Part shown: positions 11,736 to 23,461 of the stretch, in pieces
Layout: each line of letters opens with the position of its first letter
How positions within the stretch are numbered: position 1 is the first letter of the stretch
Source of the DNA: Artemisia argyi
Taxonomy: Eukaryota; Streptophyta; Magnoliopsida; Asterales; Asteraceae
NCBI GenBank assembly: GCA_030686995.1
Contig: CM060704.1
Location: 173,287,718 to 173,351,717, forward strand
Length of the DNA: 64,000 nucleotides
Direction: 5' to 3'
Position numbers and translations under genes: made by a program
Notes under the pieces: model-generated
The model's input: only the letters and a program-made list of their open reading frames with translations
What the model was told of the DNA's origin: nothing
Databases searched by the model: none

Positions 11736-13145
11736 CTATAAACTACACAGCCACCCGTATTTTGCGCATATCTCGCGTTTCTTGTTGATGACGAAATCCT
11801 TAAAAGTCGGGTCTGGGATATGGTCATGCGGATCCATAACAAACCTCATGTCACGATTCATCACCTCTCCATCAAGAAACTTGAAATATTCTTCGTCCTT
11901 TTTCTTTTGAACCTCCAACTGCGCCTGCATTAAAATTTTCTTTTCGGCCGTATAACTTGCAAGGGTATCACGCATCGAGCTTCGGCTTGAATATCCAGAA
12001 TTCAATTTTTTTTTGCCTTTCGATTCACGTGATGGAGTTGGGTTCTCGTTGAGGTTCGGTAAGTCACACTCGAAATCTTCCACGTTTATTGGAGTATCGT
12101 TTGTTGGCGTTTGAGCGCTACTTGACTCCGATGACTTTCTTTTCTTGCTCGATCCCGTGGATTCTTGCATCTGACTAACCAACGATTGTTGTTTCCACTT
12201 TGCTTGATCTTTGAGAATATGCCACGCTTTCGAATGCGCGAAAGTTTTCTTATATTGTTTTTCAAAATCACGATTGGCTCTTTCAAGGACTTGAATATCA
12301 TTGCACCCACGATCTCTCAAACGGTTCTACAATATACAATAAAAACCAAATATCCAAAAAAATAAATAAATATAAAAAAAGCATAAATATAAAAATATAC
12401 AATAAAAAACAATATCCAAAAAAATAAAAAAATTATAAAAAAAAACATAAATATAAAAATATACCGCTTGTGTGTAGTAACCGTTGAACGCAGCGCTCAA
12501 AGTATGCATAGGAGTCCATTTCGAGTTCAATTGATGATGAGTGCGTTCGGTTCTCGGGACAAGGCTTTGAAAATGAATTAGAACTCGCTTCCAAAATCCC
12601 ATCTTTGTTTGACGGTCGCCAACAACTTTGTCCACCGAAATTTTGATCCAAGACTTAGCTAACGCCTCCTCCTCATCGGGTGTCCAAGGCTTACTTGGTT
12701 TTTTTTTCTTTTGTACGTGTGGTTCGACCTCGTCATCCTCTTCGACCTCGTCATCAATTGGTTGTGTCTCGGGTACCACGTCAACATTGTCGTAATATTC
12801 ATCATCTTCGGTATCATCAACAATGGGTAACGGTTCACTAACCCGTTCACGCCTTTTTTCTTGGTTAAAGCGCGGCGCGTACGGGTTGAAAGGTGGATTT
12901 GGCGGTGGGGATTGTTGGGTATAGCTCGGATCAAACGGATCGAAGTTAGTGGGAATTTGCGGGAGGGGTTGTTGGGAGTAAAAAAATGGTGGAGATTGAG
13001 GATACATTTCGGGCCGGTAAGGTTGTGGTTGAGAAGATTCGAAACCGGGTTGTGATTGGATTCGAGGACGAATTGTGCCTCTCGAGCCACCTCTCGCTCC
13101 ACGACTACCTCTTCTTGGATCTCTCTTTTTACCTCCACGTTCCAT
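11736..13145 (-). CDS. Harbinger ORF1-like Myb/SANT (trihelix-like) DNA-binding protein
   Basis: Two exons on the minus strand: 13145-12465 and 12326-11736. The intron 12464-12327 has GT at 12464-12463 and AG at 12328-12327 and joins TQA to NRLRDRGC in frame. From Met at 13145 the protein is about 423 residues; an in-frame Met at 13238 would add 31 Lys-rich residues that look like repeated leader sequence, so I prefer 13145. An N-terminal RG-rich and Pro/Gln-rich region is followed by an acidic stretch. Then comes a SANT/Myb-like domain (SKPWTPDEEEALAKSWIKIS, FWKRVL, RTHHQLNSKW) and a C-terminal part (KAWHILKDQAKW, coiled KKDEEYFKFLDGE) like the 'NAM-associated' region of such proteins. In Harbinger elements ORF1 helps the transposase bind DNA and enter the nucleus. 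The frame is fully open, unlike the transposase relics nearby. It is probably a transposon gene; a domesticated host role is possible but unsupported. Confidence 0.8.
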
Positions 13146-13238
13146 ACTTTTTCTCTCGGTAATGTTTTTTTTTTTGCTCGGTAATGTTTTTTTTTTCCTC
13201 TCGGTGATGTTGTTTTTTTTTTGCTTTCTACCCACCAA

Positions 13239-13251
13239 ACACTAGACCAAT

Positions 13252-13290
<39 letters not shown>
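13239..13290. repeat. Poly-A tract (about 30 bp) upstream of the ORF1 gene
   Basis: A run of about 30 A sits at 13,257-13,287, within the 5' leader of the minus-strand ORF1 gene, where it reads as poly-T. Confidence 0.8.
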
Positions 13291-13291
<1 letters not shown>

Positions 13292-13389
13292 TCGTTGTAT
13301 ACCCAACGGTCCCAAAGCAATGGTCAAATTTTGCCTTCCCCGTGCGTGAGAAACTCACTCAAAACCACCCCCCGTGCGGTATGGTAATG

Positions 13390-16024
13390 GAGGCGGCGGT
13401 GTTCATGTGCGGTAAGGGATACCGCAATCCTCCTTACCGCACCCACTCCCAGTACCCTCTGTTCTAACATAGATATTCGGGTAACCCCCGCAATACCATA
13501 AATACTCGGATAACCTCCGAAGTATTAATAACCTATAGGTGCACACTACAGTATCTAAATAAGCCAACCTTGAATAGTACACACGAAACCGTGTGACTAA
13601 AGCTGACAATTCCAAATAAGCCAACCTTGAATAGTACACATAAAATGTATGTGACTAAAGCTGACAATATAATCCTAGTCCATACGCATAGCAAGTTTTA
13701 AAAAGAATATAGAAGCGATAATAGTCCACATAAATAATTTGCACGTTTCTCACCCCAAGTATTGAAAACATAGTTCAAGAGTAAAAAGTGGGGTTATGAC
13801 TCACCTCAAGTCCAGAAATCAGCAAGAAGAAATCGGTAGAAGTAAGATGTATAATAACTCACAAGACGGCAACTACGGACTCGGCACGACCTAACAATAT
13901 CAACTTGCTCAGAAATCATTTCCTCAAATTCAAATATTCCCAAACCCGTATTCCGTTTTATTTTCCGAAAATCCATTTCGTATTAGTTTGGCGTATTTAC
14001 GTTTGTTATCCATACGGGTGGTGGGTCGACACAAATAAACCGAAAAGGTCACACAAAAGAATAATAAAAAATAAACTATAGATCTAATATTAGCCCAATA
14101 TATCATTTAAATAAATCGTCGAAGTTTATCAAATCCGTCGATTTGATAATCCCCATATTTATTTACGTAACATACCGTTCCAAGATTACACCCAATCCTA
14201 AAGCACATAGCACACAAATACTATATGGTATATATCGTAGTTTAATAAACTCCTTATATACATCGTCAAATTGGCCAGATTTCCCGATATATATATATAT
14301 ATATTTAGCAATTTATTATTCTTTACATATACCACAACCTATGGGCGTCGTAGGATACGATGCCCATTAATATACTCGTTTCGTATAGCCAAATAACTCG
14401 GTTTAGCCTGCCGGTTAAGTAAGTTATTTAGTTATAGAAAATGTTTATATTAATCGTCATATACCCGTGACAACACAAAAGTCACAAACAATAACTCACC
14501 TGGACTCAAGTGACCACGATTCCGCATAACTCGATAGCTTTCCTCGTTATATATATAAAATAATGTTTCATTTAATATTTAGTAATCGTTGAGAATTTCT
14601 TGGTCTTTATAATATTTATTTATAATAACACTTCCAATAATATTACGCTACTCTCGTAGCATAATATATTTAGTCGTATTATTTATAATACAACTCGTGA
14701 TTTTGTTATTATTAATATACGCATTTATACAATTATATATACGTTATTCACGTCTATATATTTATATAAACGTTTATATTACCAATAATATTATTACGAG
14801 TTTTATTATTTGTGTTTTAAATTGTAAATAATTATCGAGTCATACGAAATGGTCACATGTCCGAGTCATGACTCTCGGCTCATTGTCCAAGTCCAAAATA
14901 ATAGGTAAAAGTCATAATAATCAATACATCTCTGTCCAAATCAATCCCAATCCACGTGCTACAACAATAGGGTCCGACTACGGCACCCGACTAACCTATC
15001 TCCGTCAATCTAAGTGACTGTCTCACAATCGGTCCCCAATACCACTTTTCGTCAACAACTTCTCAATACCATAATCCATTGTCGAGACCAAACATGATCT
15101 CGACCCACAAGCATTCAGCCGAAAATCAACCAATGTCAAAATCAATATCAAGTTAACAAACAAAATAATAAGGAATAATAAATATAACCAAGGTCCATAT
15201 TCGGGTTGGTTTACCAAGCCAAACCCGAGTCTCTCGACTCATTCGAGTCTCGGCACAAACCATGAGTCACACGGACTCGAATCAAAAATCAAGGGTCACA
15301 AAAATAAGGCTCCAAGGAGCTCACCCAAACTGCCAACTCGACCACTAAGGGTCGCGGCATCAAACACCATATACGGCAACCAAGCCGTGACTCCATCGAG
15401 TCAAACCAAGAACCCAACGCAAGCAAATCATGAAACCATAACTCAAGACCAAGAGTAGCAAGAAAAATCGAGCCCTAAGCTCGGATCTAACACCAAGCCG
15501 TGAGCCTTAGACTCACGGTTCAATCGAACCATCAAATAACACCAAACCCGGATACCAAACCTTGTAAAAAACATGTTTTCAATCAAAACCCATATGTATT
15601 CCATGTTTTTATACATAAACCCATCCGAAAATCATTAAGTCGTGACCTTAGGTCACGTTTTTACCAAAAATACGAGTGAAACTCGTCTTACCTTCGATCC
15701 TTAGTACTCAAACCGTGACAACCTTCCAAAAACAAGAAAGTGGTGGTGATTTTGGTGGTGATTCGAGATGAAATAAGGGGTAAAAGGGCGCGTGTAGTGG
15801 TAGATCTAAGAGAATAGATGATGGGGAATTGATTGGTGGTGGCGGTGTAGAGTGGTGACCGGCGGTGTGGCTGCGGTGGTGGCCGGAATGTGGGGGCGGC
15901 TAGGGTTAGAGAAATGGGGGAGAGAGAGATGTGAGTGGAGGTGATGGGTGTTTGTGTTTGTGTGTGTTGTTTTACTCAAAAACCACAAGGACGATTTGCT
16001 TATTACTCTTATAAAAAAAAGTTT

Positions 16025-16084
<60 letters not shown>

Positions 16085-16459
16085 TGAGTGGGTTAATAAT
16101 GGGTAAGTGTAAAACACACGGTCCGAAACCCGAACTCATTTTAAACGTTTAATATCATCGCGAAACATCCCGTAAATAATTAAATATAGTCGGACTCATA
16201 AAACCGAGTCATAAAATTCCTGTTAGGTAATCCTAGTGCCGGAGTCAACGTAGTACCAAGTGAGAATTCAAAATAAATCTCCAAATAAAATTCCATAACG
16301 AATCATTAAATAAATCTCAAATCCCATAACGATATTAAATATAGTTAACCATAAAATAGGTCTTACAAGTTCGTTACGAATAAAATTCCAAATAAAATTT
16401 TAAACGAACTTTAACGTAATGCGGGTTTTCAAAATGGCTCCCTAATTTGCCGGTTGTCA
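13390..16459 (-). mobile_element. LTR-like block in reverse orientation (probable solo LTR)
   Basis: Read on the minus strand the block begins TGTGACAACCGGCAAATTAG, a start typical of long plant Ty3/gypsy LTRs. It has a TATA-like TTTATAAGAG near 16,010, then a C-rich leader (CTAGCCGCCCCCACATTCCG), then about 2.5 kb of AT-rich sequence. There is no gag or pol reading frame. Length and layout resemble the two solo LTRs at 56-63 kb, although the sequence is a different family. The far end near 13,390-13,410 and a TSD could not be fixed. Confidence 0.55.
16027..16084. repeat. (AAT)n microsatellite
   Basis: About 18 uninterrupted AAT/ATA triplets lie in the promoter-proximal part of the reverse LTR-like block. 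Likely length-polymorphic. Confidence 0.95.
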
Positions 16460-16461
16460 CA

Positions 16462-17080
16462 CGATCTGAGTAAATATACGACTCTTATGCTTGAAGTTGT
16501 TGCATCATATAATTTGTAAATATGACATGCATATTTTGGTGTCACTGGAGAGAATAACGATCTCAATTTTCTATATAGTTCAAACCTATTTGATTACCTT
16601 ATTGACGATGCTTCTCCGAAAGTTTTGTTTGTAGTAAATAAAAACATATACAAAAAAAGAATATTGCTTAGCAGACGGAATTTATTCTCAATGGGCTACG
16701 TTGGTCGAAACATTTTCAATTGCACGGAAACAATGAAATTTAAAAGAGTTCATGAAAGCTCAAGAAAGTGCAAGAAAAAATTGTGAAAGAGCTTTCAGAG
16801 TTCTTCAAAGTCTTTAGGGAATTTTACAACCAACTCGCACTTGCTTACCAAGTCAACACGCTACGAAGAATCATGTATTATTGTATCATGTTGCATAAAC
16901 ATGATATTAAAAGATTAAGAATTCGCGATTAGTGAATTTAGCGAATTGTACGTAAGTCCATAACGAAATTTGCATCGTGGTTTGATCGAAAGATGCACCA
17001 CACAATGAAGAAAACACAAAGAACTTTGTGATGTATAAGTGCACGACGATCTTCGAAGAGATATTGTGGAGCATCTATGA
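16462..17080 (+). pseudogene. Harbinger transposase relic, second copy
   Basis: Counterpart of 549-1178. It keeps the NDLN, LADGIYSQWATLVET, ERAFRVLQ and DLRRDIVEHL equivalents but has different stops and a short deletion (CACGG|AAACAATG) where copy A has GATGAAAAAACAATG. The A-run before the LAD motif is much shorter than in copy A. Dead. The 5' half of the same element lies on the other side of the 5.2-kb insertion. Confidence 0.75.
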
Positions 17081-17388
17081 AACATTAATCCCTAGATGCA
17101 AAAGTGCACGACGATCTTTGAGGGGTGTCTTATAACTTGAATTATGATGGATAATGTTTTTTAGCTGAGTTATAAAGTGAAAAACTGATGTGACGTTATT
17201 TGTTCTTTTAACACGAGTGTATGATACACGATTGCACCGGATGCTCTCACAGTAACGGTTGAACCTTTTAATTGAACCTAAAATTCCTTCCCCCTCCAAA
17301 TCTTTTCTCGTGACTCATCATGATGTAGGATTACAGTCACATATGTACCATCAAATGTATAGTGTTCAGTAAAAAATGGAATAAATAC

Positions 17389-18181
17389 TTTGACGGACTC
17401 ACCAATCGATTTCACGAATAACACAAGAAACAGGTAAATCATGTAAATCACGTTACATCGTGATTAAAAAGACATAGAAAGAAATCCAACCCCACAACTC
17501 TCGTTTAACATGACATTTTTCCACAATTGAGCTATCATCACATGAATTGGTCCAATCAATATACTTTTATGAATAGTTTATCATCATTATTTATCTTGAT
17601 AAGTTCCCATGAATGTACATGCATGAATCATGCATTCATGCGTATATTCGTATTAGTTAATACCCACTTGAAGTAACATACAAAAGATTAAAAATTATGG
17701 AATTATGAATTTAAGCAAGTTGAAGAACAACCACTTGTGAAGACATCATGACTTTCCATTAGCATGTCTCTTTATTCACAACTTGAGCTTGTGAATGATA
17801 CCAATTAACACCCACACATAGTATGGGTTCGTATATCAACTTGGAGTAATATATGCATATACACACACACGATGACGCAAACATACGTACATATCATGCA
17901 TGTATAGTACCGTATTGAGTGTTTTCGAATACATTTAACGTTACAAGTATTTTAGTTAAAAAGAAAAGAAAAAGAATACAGATGAGACACCCTTGAATGA
18001 CAATTAGGATGCACCTAATGTTGCAAAGCAAAGGCGTTCAAAATATTTATAAACGATCGTTTTGTTCCGAACTAGATGTGCAATTTTAATTGGGGATAAC
18101 ATCGCTGCTGCAAACAACAAGGAGTTATCTGATGTTGCAATTTAAAATGGTCCTTGTTTCTACACAAATGGTCATTGATAA
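17389..18181. other. Intergenic DNA, nothing recognised
   Basis: AT-rich unique sequence with no convincing ORF, repeat or RNA gene. Confidence 0.5.
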
Positions 18182-18453
18182 TAGTGTTGAGCATCAGTCT
18201 CGAACTGGATCGGACGGACAAAGACCGAGACCGAATTAGCCCAAAAGCCGAGTCCAAGGACCAGACCGAATGTGGTTGGTCTGGTCTCGGTCGGTCCGGT
18301 CAAATAAACCAAAATAGTCGGTTTGTGGTCCGGTCCGTACCGGACCGACCAAGACCGAGACTGAATTAGCCCAAAATCTGAGACCGAGGACCGGACCGAA
18401 TGTGGTCGGTCTGTCGGTCGGTCTGGTCCATTCGGGTGGTTTGCTCAGTCCTA
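18182..18453. mobile_element. hAT-like MITE with internal tandem repeat
   Basis: The ends are TAGTGTTGAGCA and TGCTCAGTCCTA, imperfect inverted repeats. Flanks are ATTGATAA (18,174-18,181) and CTTGATAA (18,454-18,461), a 7-of-8 match to an 8-bp TSD. The GC-rich interior carries a roughly 150-bp unit twice (GACCGAGACYGAATTAGCCC at 18,226 and 18,353) with many CCGGACCG palindromes. Confidence 0.7.
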
Positions 18454-19506
18454 CTTGATAACATCCCTGATGTACACAACTGGTCCCTGATTTACACCTA
18501 ATGGCAGAGAAGAATCTCAACTGTTTGCGGCATGAATTATTTTCCCAATTTTAATTTTTAAACAGTTTAAGAAAAATGATATTATCACACTATGCACTAA
18601 TAAAACTTCATTTTGAAGATTGAAATCATAAAAAGTGACTAGTGGAGGTTGGATAAAAGTCGACGTCTTTCATTTTAAACCGGATGTCAGTAAAATGAAA
18701 GGTACCAAACAATTTATTCGAAGTTTCTTTCGATTCAAACTCATTAATAACCATATACCAAACGGGCCTTTAATGCATGTGACTAGAAAAAGTTTATAGT
18801 TATAGCTGATAAGTTATGGCATATTGTGGAACAAGAGAACCTAGAGGGGCCACGTAACGACATAACCAGGAACAATGCATTACGCCTCATATTATTTTAT
18901 GCATTGATTGCATTCACTTTTTCCGTTATAAATGTGTAAACGAAAATTAAATCTTCCTACCAAAACTTCTTATTACCCCAAAAATGCAACACTTGTAAAC
19001 TAATTGGAGGATGCAAAGAGAGAAAGTTAATGAATGAATAAATGTCATAGTATGTATCTTAAAAACATATAAGTAAAGATGTTTTGATAAAAAGATTTAT
19101 TATTTCTCAAGTATAAAATAACTTACAAAACATAACTCATTAATGATGTCGAATATCCTTTCATATATGCATTTGTTCATTTGGAACATGGCAAAAGGCA
19201 AATGATTTTGGGTCGTGGCAATGTCAACCTCGACCCAAAATCTCGTTCAAACATAATTTACACAAACTCGTTAGAGCTCATGTCATAAACGAGGAAAATT
19301 TATTGTGTAAATATTGTGTGATAACAAGTTGCTTTTAAAACATTGGAGATGGACTCAAATTAAAGCGGTGAGTTGCGAGTATTATTCAAGTCATTTATGT
19401 AAGAGTTTACTTAACTCGGTTTGTTACACTCCTTTATAGCGGTTAAATCAGATTTAACGCATTTTCAATTATAGGGTCTAATGTTATTTTTTAGTCTACT
19501 TTAAAT

Positions 19507-19814
19507 TAGGGCTGAGCATCGAAGATTCAAAACTGAACCGGTCCGACGAAACCGACCGAACCGACAGCCTGTCGGTTCGGTTTCGGTTTCAGATTTTACA
19601 TGATTTCGGTTTCAGGTCGGGTCGATTCAGTCCAATTCGGCCCAAAACCGACAAAAACATACCAAAATACACCTAGATCGACAAAACCGAACTGAACCGA
19701 CAAAATACTTAACCGAACCGACAACATCCGGTTCGGTTTCGGTTCGTGTTTTTCACGGTTTTCGATCCTCGGTTTTCTCAATTCGGGTCGGGTTATGACC
19801 GATGCACAGCCCTA
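19507..19814. mobile_element. hAT-like MITE, perfect 8-bp TSD
   Basis: Terminal inverted repeats TAGGGCTGAGCATC / GATGCACAGCCCTA with direct repeats CTTTAAAT at 19,499-19,506 and 19,815-19,822. The interior is built of GGTTCGGTTTCGG and its complement, forming a hairpin. No coding capacity. Confidence 0.88.
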
Positions 19815-19907
19815 CTTTAAATATTGATGGAGCTTGACTACGTTTGTTGAGAAAGCTGAACTGAAGTTTAATTATTTTTAAAGGGCCAAACTATTAAATT
19901 GTTCTTA

Positions 19908-20163
19908 GAGTAAATTGCATGTTTCGTCCCAACCATTGCGAAAGTGCAGAAATCGTTCCTGCAGGAAACCTTTGAGCAAATTTTCGTCCCTGGTTGGGAC
20001 GAAAATTGCATAATTCGTAAGTGTGAAATTGCATATTTCGTCCTAATCAGGGACGAAAATTTACTCAAAGGTTTTCCACATGGACAATTTCTGCACTTTT
20101 GAAATGGTTGGAACGGAACATGCAATCTGGCCAAAGTTTATGGACGATTTATGCAATTTACTC
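19908..20163. mobile_element. Mutator-type MITE, 9-bp TSD
   Basis: Inverted ends GAGTAAATTGCAT / ATGCAATTTACTC are flanked by TTGTTCTTA at 19,899-19,907 and 20,164-20,172. The TSD length of 9 points to the Mutator superfamily. The interior mirrors itself through TTTCGTCC and GGACGAAA motifs. It belongs to the same broad family as 53,455-53,764. Confidence 0.88.
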
Positions 20164-21081
20164 TTGTTCTTATATCAGTATTGTTTATAGTAATGTAGAC
20201 TAAAAATTGAAACTTGTTACCATTCTCTACTCATAGTACACAAAAAACAACACTATTTTTTCCCATTATCATTCTCAATTGTGCGCTATGCACATACGTG
20301 TTACACTAAAATTGGTTGTTTAATTAAAAAAAAAAAAAAAAAAAAAACAACTTGCAAAATACTTTGCTAGTCAATCCCAAGCAGGGATGGCAAAAAAACC
20401 CGAACCCGACGGGAAAACCCGAAACCCGAACTAATTGGGGCGGGGTGGGGCATGCTAATCGGGTTACGGGGCGGGTTTGGGATTAAACAGAGATTTTAAT
20501 CGGGTTTGCGGCGGGGGGCGGGGAATCCTCGCCCCGCCCCGCCCCAACCGATTAATATATACACATGTACAAATATATCTATACCTATATAGTATTTTGT
20601 TAGTATTTGCGTAATAAAAATATTTTTTTAATATTTGTAAGAATGCAAAATTCTGATTATAGAAACTCGTTTAATGTCATATTTTTAAATTTTAATTTTT
20701 GGCGGTATAATTTATTATTATTACTATCTATATAAAACAAGGTTTTCCTACAATCTCTCCTCTCAAAATTATTCAGATAATGCCACGTGTAAAATCATGG
20801 GATCAAACGGTTCTCCTTCATTCTCACTGCAAACAATTAATCCAGGGAAAAAATTGGGCGGAAGTCCTTCGTCAGCATTCATTTGATTCACAACCTACAT
20901 AAAAACACACACACGCACAAATCCTCTCAACTTTCCATCCCTAAAACACAATCAGATCTAATTTACTACTGTATGAATCAGATCCCTAAAACATTCATTC
21001 ATTTATTTCCCTTCGATCAAAACCCCCCCAAAAAGAAAACTGCCCCTTAATTCTCTCTAAAAAAACACAAATCAAGATCTG

Positions 21082-21282
21082 ATGATGATGAATAAATTAA
21101 CAAAAAAAAAATTGCTTTTAATCCCACATATACGAATTCGTTTTAATAGAGAATGGAAGCAAAAGTGTGGAGGTCCATCACTACAACCTAAAACAACCAT
21201 CACCGATCATATTAATGAATCATTTCATTTAATCACTTCTTTTTGTTTAGTGGTACATGAATTAGGGTTAATGAGAGATTAA
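21082..21282 (+). other. Short open stretch in the Helitron, unknown
   Basis: A 66-codon frame opens with MMMNKLTKKKLLLIPHIRIR and is followed by GT-rich, intron-like sequence. I recognise no family. It may be part of a captured gene leader rather than a protein. Confidence 0.2.
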
Positions 21283-22092
21283 TCTATAATCAGGTATGTT
21301 TGATTTCCGGTAAGTGTTTTTGTTTTGATTACAAATGTGCGATTTATTGTTAATATGACTGTCTTAGTGTTTTTGAGTTTGCAGGTTTTGATTCAACCTA
21401 TTTTGATGTGGGCGTAAATCAACATCTCGGTTTGATTAATCAAAGGTGTGTTCTTCAATAAATGAATCAAATTTATATTAATTACCGGCTTATTGATTTA
21501 GGTATTTTGTATATATATAATATATATTCTTGCGAAAATGGGTGAAACTTCATAAGAATATTCTTGCGAAAAGCTTGTGATGGACACATAGTGATACATC
21601 TCTTTCACCAGTCAAATGTTCCCTGGTGTGTTTTATCCTCCCCTGCAATTGACATGCATTAAGCACCTATATTCTTTGTATTTGACGACAGTGTCATTTC
21701 AGACTCCATACGTCACTTACTAAGTAAAAGAGCTAAATAATTAAACAGGTTGCTCCAATGTTAGTACTGCTTCTTAAATTTTATTTTCATAAAGAAGATA
21801 GGAAAGCTGCAGTTTTAGTCTTTTAGATACAATATCATCCCGAATAAACTTAGCTAAATATGTTGTTCTAAGCATTGACTTTTGCTTTGAGCTATAGGTT
21901 TGCCTGAGTAACTTCGTTCAGCAAAATTAGTTGTTGAGAAGGGCAGTCCCACAGTCGCATGAATCCTATGTATAGCAATTGTCTGACTATATCATACGAG
22001 CTCTAATAGAGGTGTTACACAAGGTTAATTTTGTCATTTTCCATCTTATTATTTCAGGCTGTTTCCATTATTTACTAAACTTTTGCTTACAG

Positions 22093-22156
22093 AATCCGAG
22101 ACTCCCGAGACTGAAATATGTGCAAGTATGCTAGATGCAATCAACGATGTGTTCAG
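22093..22156 (+). pseudogene. Captured exon, possibly importin-5-like
   Basis: The 64-bp segment is preceded by an acceptor (TTTTGCTTACAG) and followed by a donor (CAG|GTGTGC). One frame reads SETPETEICASMLDAINDVF, which resembles the EIC..MLD.LN motif of HEAT repeats in plant importin-beta/RanBP5 proteins. Only this exon is recognisable. Helitrons often carry such gene pieces. The family call rests on a short motif recalled from memory and is weak. Confidence 0.35.
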
Positions 22157-22450
22157 GTGTGCATCATATATTTTTCCAATTATATAGATGTAGTTATCGA
22201 AAGTTATTCTTAGTTTTTAATCTATTTTTATCTTTGGGTTCACACTATTGCACCAAATGAAATACTAGCCATCAGAAACTGTGAAAATGATGATCTCAAC
22301 GAGAACGAGTGTGTTCATGTGTGCATCATCTATTTTTCCAATTAAGCAGATCATCGAATTGAACTAAGCTATTCCAAACACCCCTTAAGACTATATAACC
22401 TTCCTATGTTTTGGTATAATGAGACCTGATAACGATTATTTGTATACTTA

Positions 22451-22566
22451 ATAGTTTCATATTGTCATGTTACTATATCGATTCTCATTATTAAGCGTCA
22501 TGTTACAGTAATAGTGTCATATTGTCATGTTACTATATCGATTCTCATTATTAAGCGTCATGTTAC
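22451..22566. repeat. 60-bp tandem duplication
   Basis: ATTGTCATGTTACTATATCG and the following bases occur twice at an exact 60-bp offset, with one or two differences. This is a recent local duplication within the Helitron. Confidence 0.95.
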
Positions 22567-23262
22567 ATATCATTAGTGGGTTCAGCGTACACACATGACA
22601 ATGGAATGATATTAGGAACAATTAATTATCCGTTAAATCATGAAAATGCGTACTTTTCTTAAGCAATCTATTAGCTTATGATTTCCTGCGTTTTCATGAG
22701 AAACTCATCAAGTGACCTGATTTTTCTTTACTCTCTCACTGGACGTTGACACTAGAGGCCAACTTAATTTCTCCTTAATCCAACCAATTTATATCAGGTT
22801 TGAGGCAACTTATTAACCAATAAATATGAGGTTGGGAATTGGGTCGGTTGGGAACAGGTTGTTGGGTAAAATTTATAATGAGTTGAAATAAGTCAATTTG
22901 GAGTAACTTAAATTTTTGTTTGCATAAGCTACCTTAAAGTTTTCTGCTGGGATCATTTGTGCTGACATGCAGAGTTGGATGGGACCAAATTGTTCATTTT
23001 CTACAACGTGCGGTACAACTAACTGCCAGTTATTGATGAGGCGAAAAATGGTCCGTTTTTAGGGGGTCATTTAAGCCCGAATCCGAATTTATTTGATCAA
23101 ATATTGCCCTAAATCGTTCCTTTTGTGATTTTAGGTACTTGGAGAGTGAATTCTGGAAAAGAAGCCATTTTGGACGTTTTTGGAGCATAAAAGTGAAGAA
23201 AACGGTAAAGTCTCAATTTTCCATGCTGGGAACAGTACATGAAGGCGTCAAGAGTAATTTTC

Positions 23263-23441
23263 TGACGGCGTCAAACCCCAAGAATTAAAATCCGTAGTTG
23301 ATGACGGCGTCACACACAGGGCGTCAAGAGTAAATTGTGTGACGGCCTAGGCCTTGACGGCGTCAGAAGTAGATCAAGGCCGTCCGAGGAAGTATTTGGC
23401 GGCGAGATGACGGCGTCACACCTTTGTTCTTGACGCCGTCA
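23263..23441. promoter_or_regulatory. Array of TGACG-type palindromes in the LTR U3
   Basis: TGACGGCGTCA, or its complement TGACGCCGTCA, occurs at 23,263, 23,302, 23,355, 23,408 and 23,431; looser GGCGTCAAG and TGACGGCC copies lie between. Each joins TGACG to CGTCA around one central base, the layout bound by plant TGA-type bZIP factors. The array ends 13 bp before the TATA box, where an enhancer is expected. Binding is inferred from the motif only. In the 3' LTR two copies carry CpG-type C-to-T / G-to-A changes. Confidence 0.65.
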
Positions 23442-23453
23442 TCCCTATTTTCC

Positions 23454-23461
23454 TATATATA
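23454..23461 (+). promoter_or_regulatory. LTR TATA box
   Basis: TATATATA in CCTATATATAGTTTTC, located after the palindrome array and before the A-rich leader. It is the likely core promoter of the retrotransposon; the same box is preserved in the 3' LTR near 27,640. Confidence 0.7.

Larger units (their letters stand above)
11410..13373 (-). mobile_element. Harbinger ORF1-bearing element
   Basis: A GGGTGGTG-like motif at the left and ACCACCCCC at the right may be short inverted termini. Between them is a single minus-strand gene for a Myb/trihelix-like protein typical of ORF1 in plant PIF/Harbinger elements. No transposase ORF is present, so the element is either a deletion derivative or a captured ORF1. 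TSD not determined. Confidence 0.6.
10674..17388. repeat. Segmental duplication, copy B, interrupted
   Basis: 10,674-11,227 matches 1-535 and 16,460-17,388 matches about 543-1550. The break falls just after the shared GGATCCAACAATGATCATTATGATAT motif and before ACGATCTGAGTAAATATACG. About 5.2 kb of unrelated elements sit in between and are therefore younger than the duplication. Some host bases at the junction (TTACTTAGGAG in copy A) are not recovered, so a small deletion accompanied the insertions. Confidence 0.85.

Noticed and set aside
18236..18520. 94-codon minus-strand frame rich in Arg, Pro and Thr
   Set aside because: It lies over a GC-rich foldback MITE; the composition comes from CCGGACCG repeats.
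22272..22340. Second copy of the captured Helitron exon region (GTGTGCATCATCTATTTTTCC)
   Set aside because: Only the intron-side sequence is duplicated; the coding part is not repeated.
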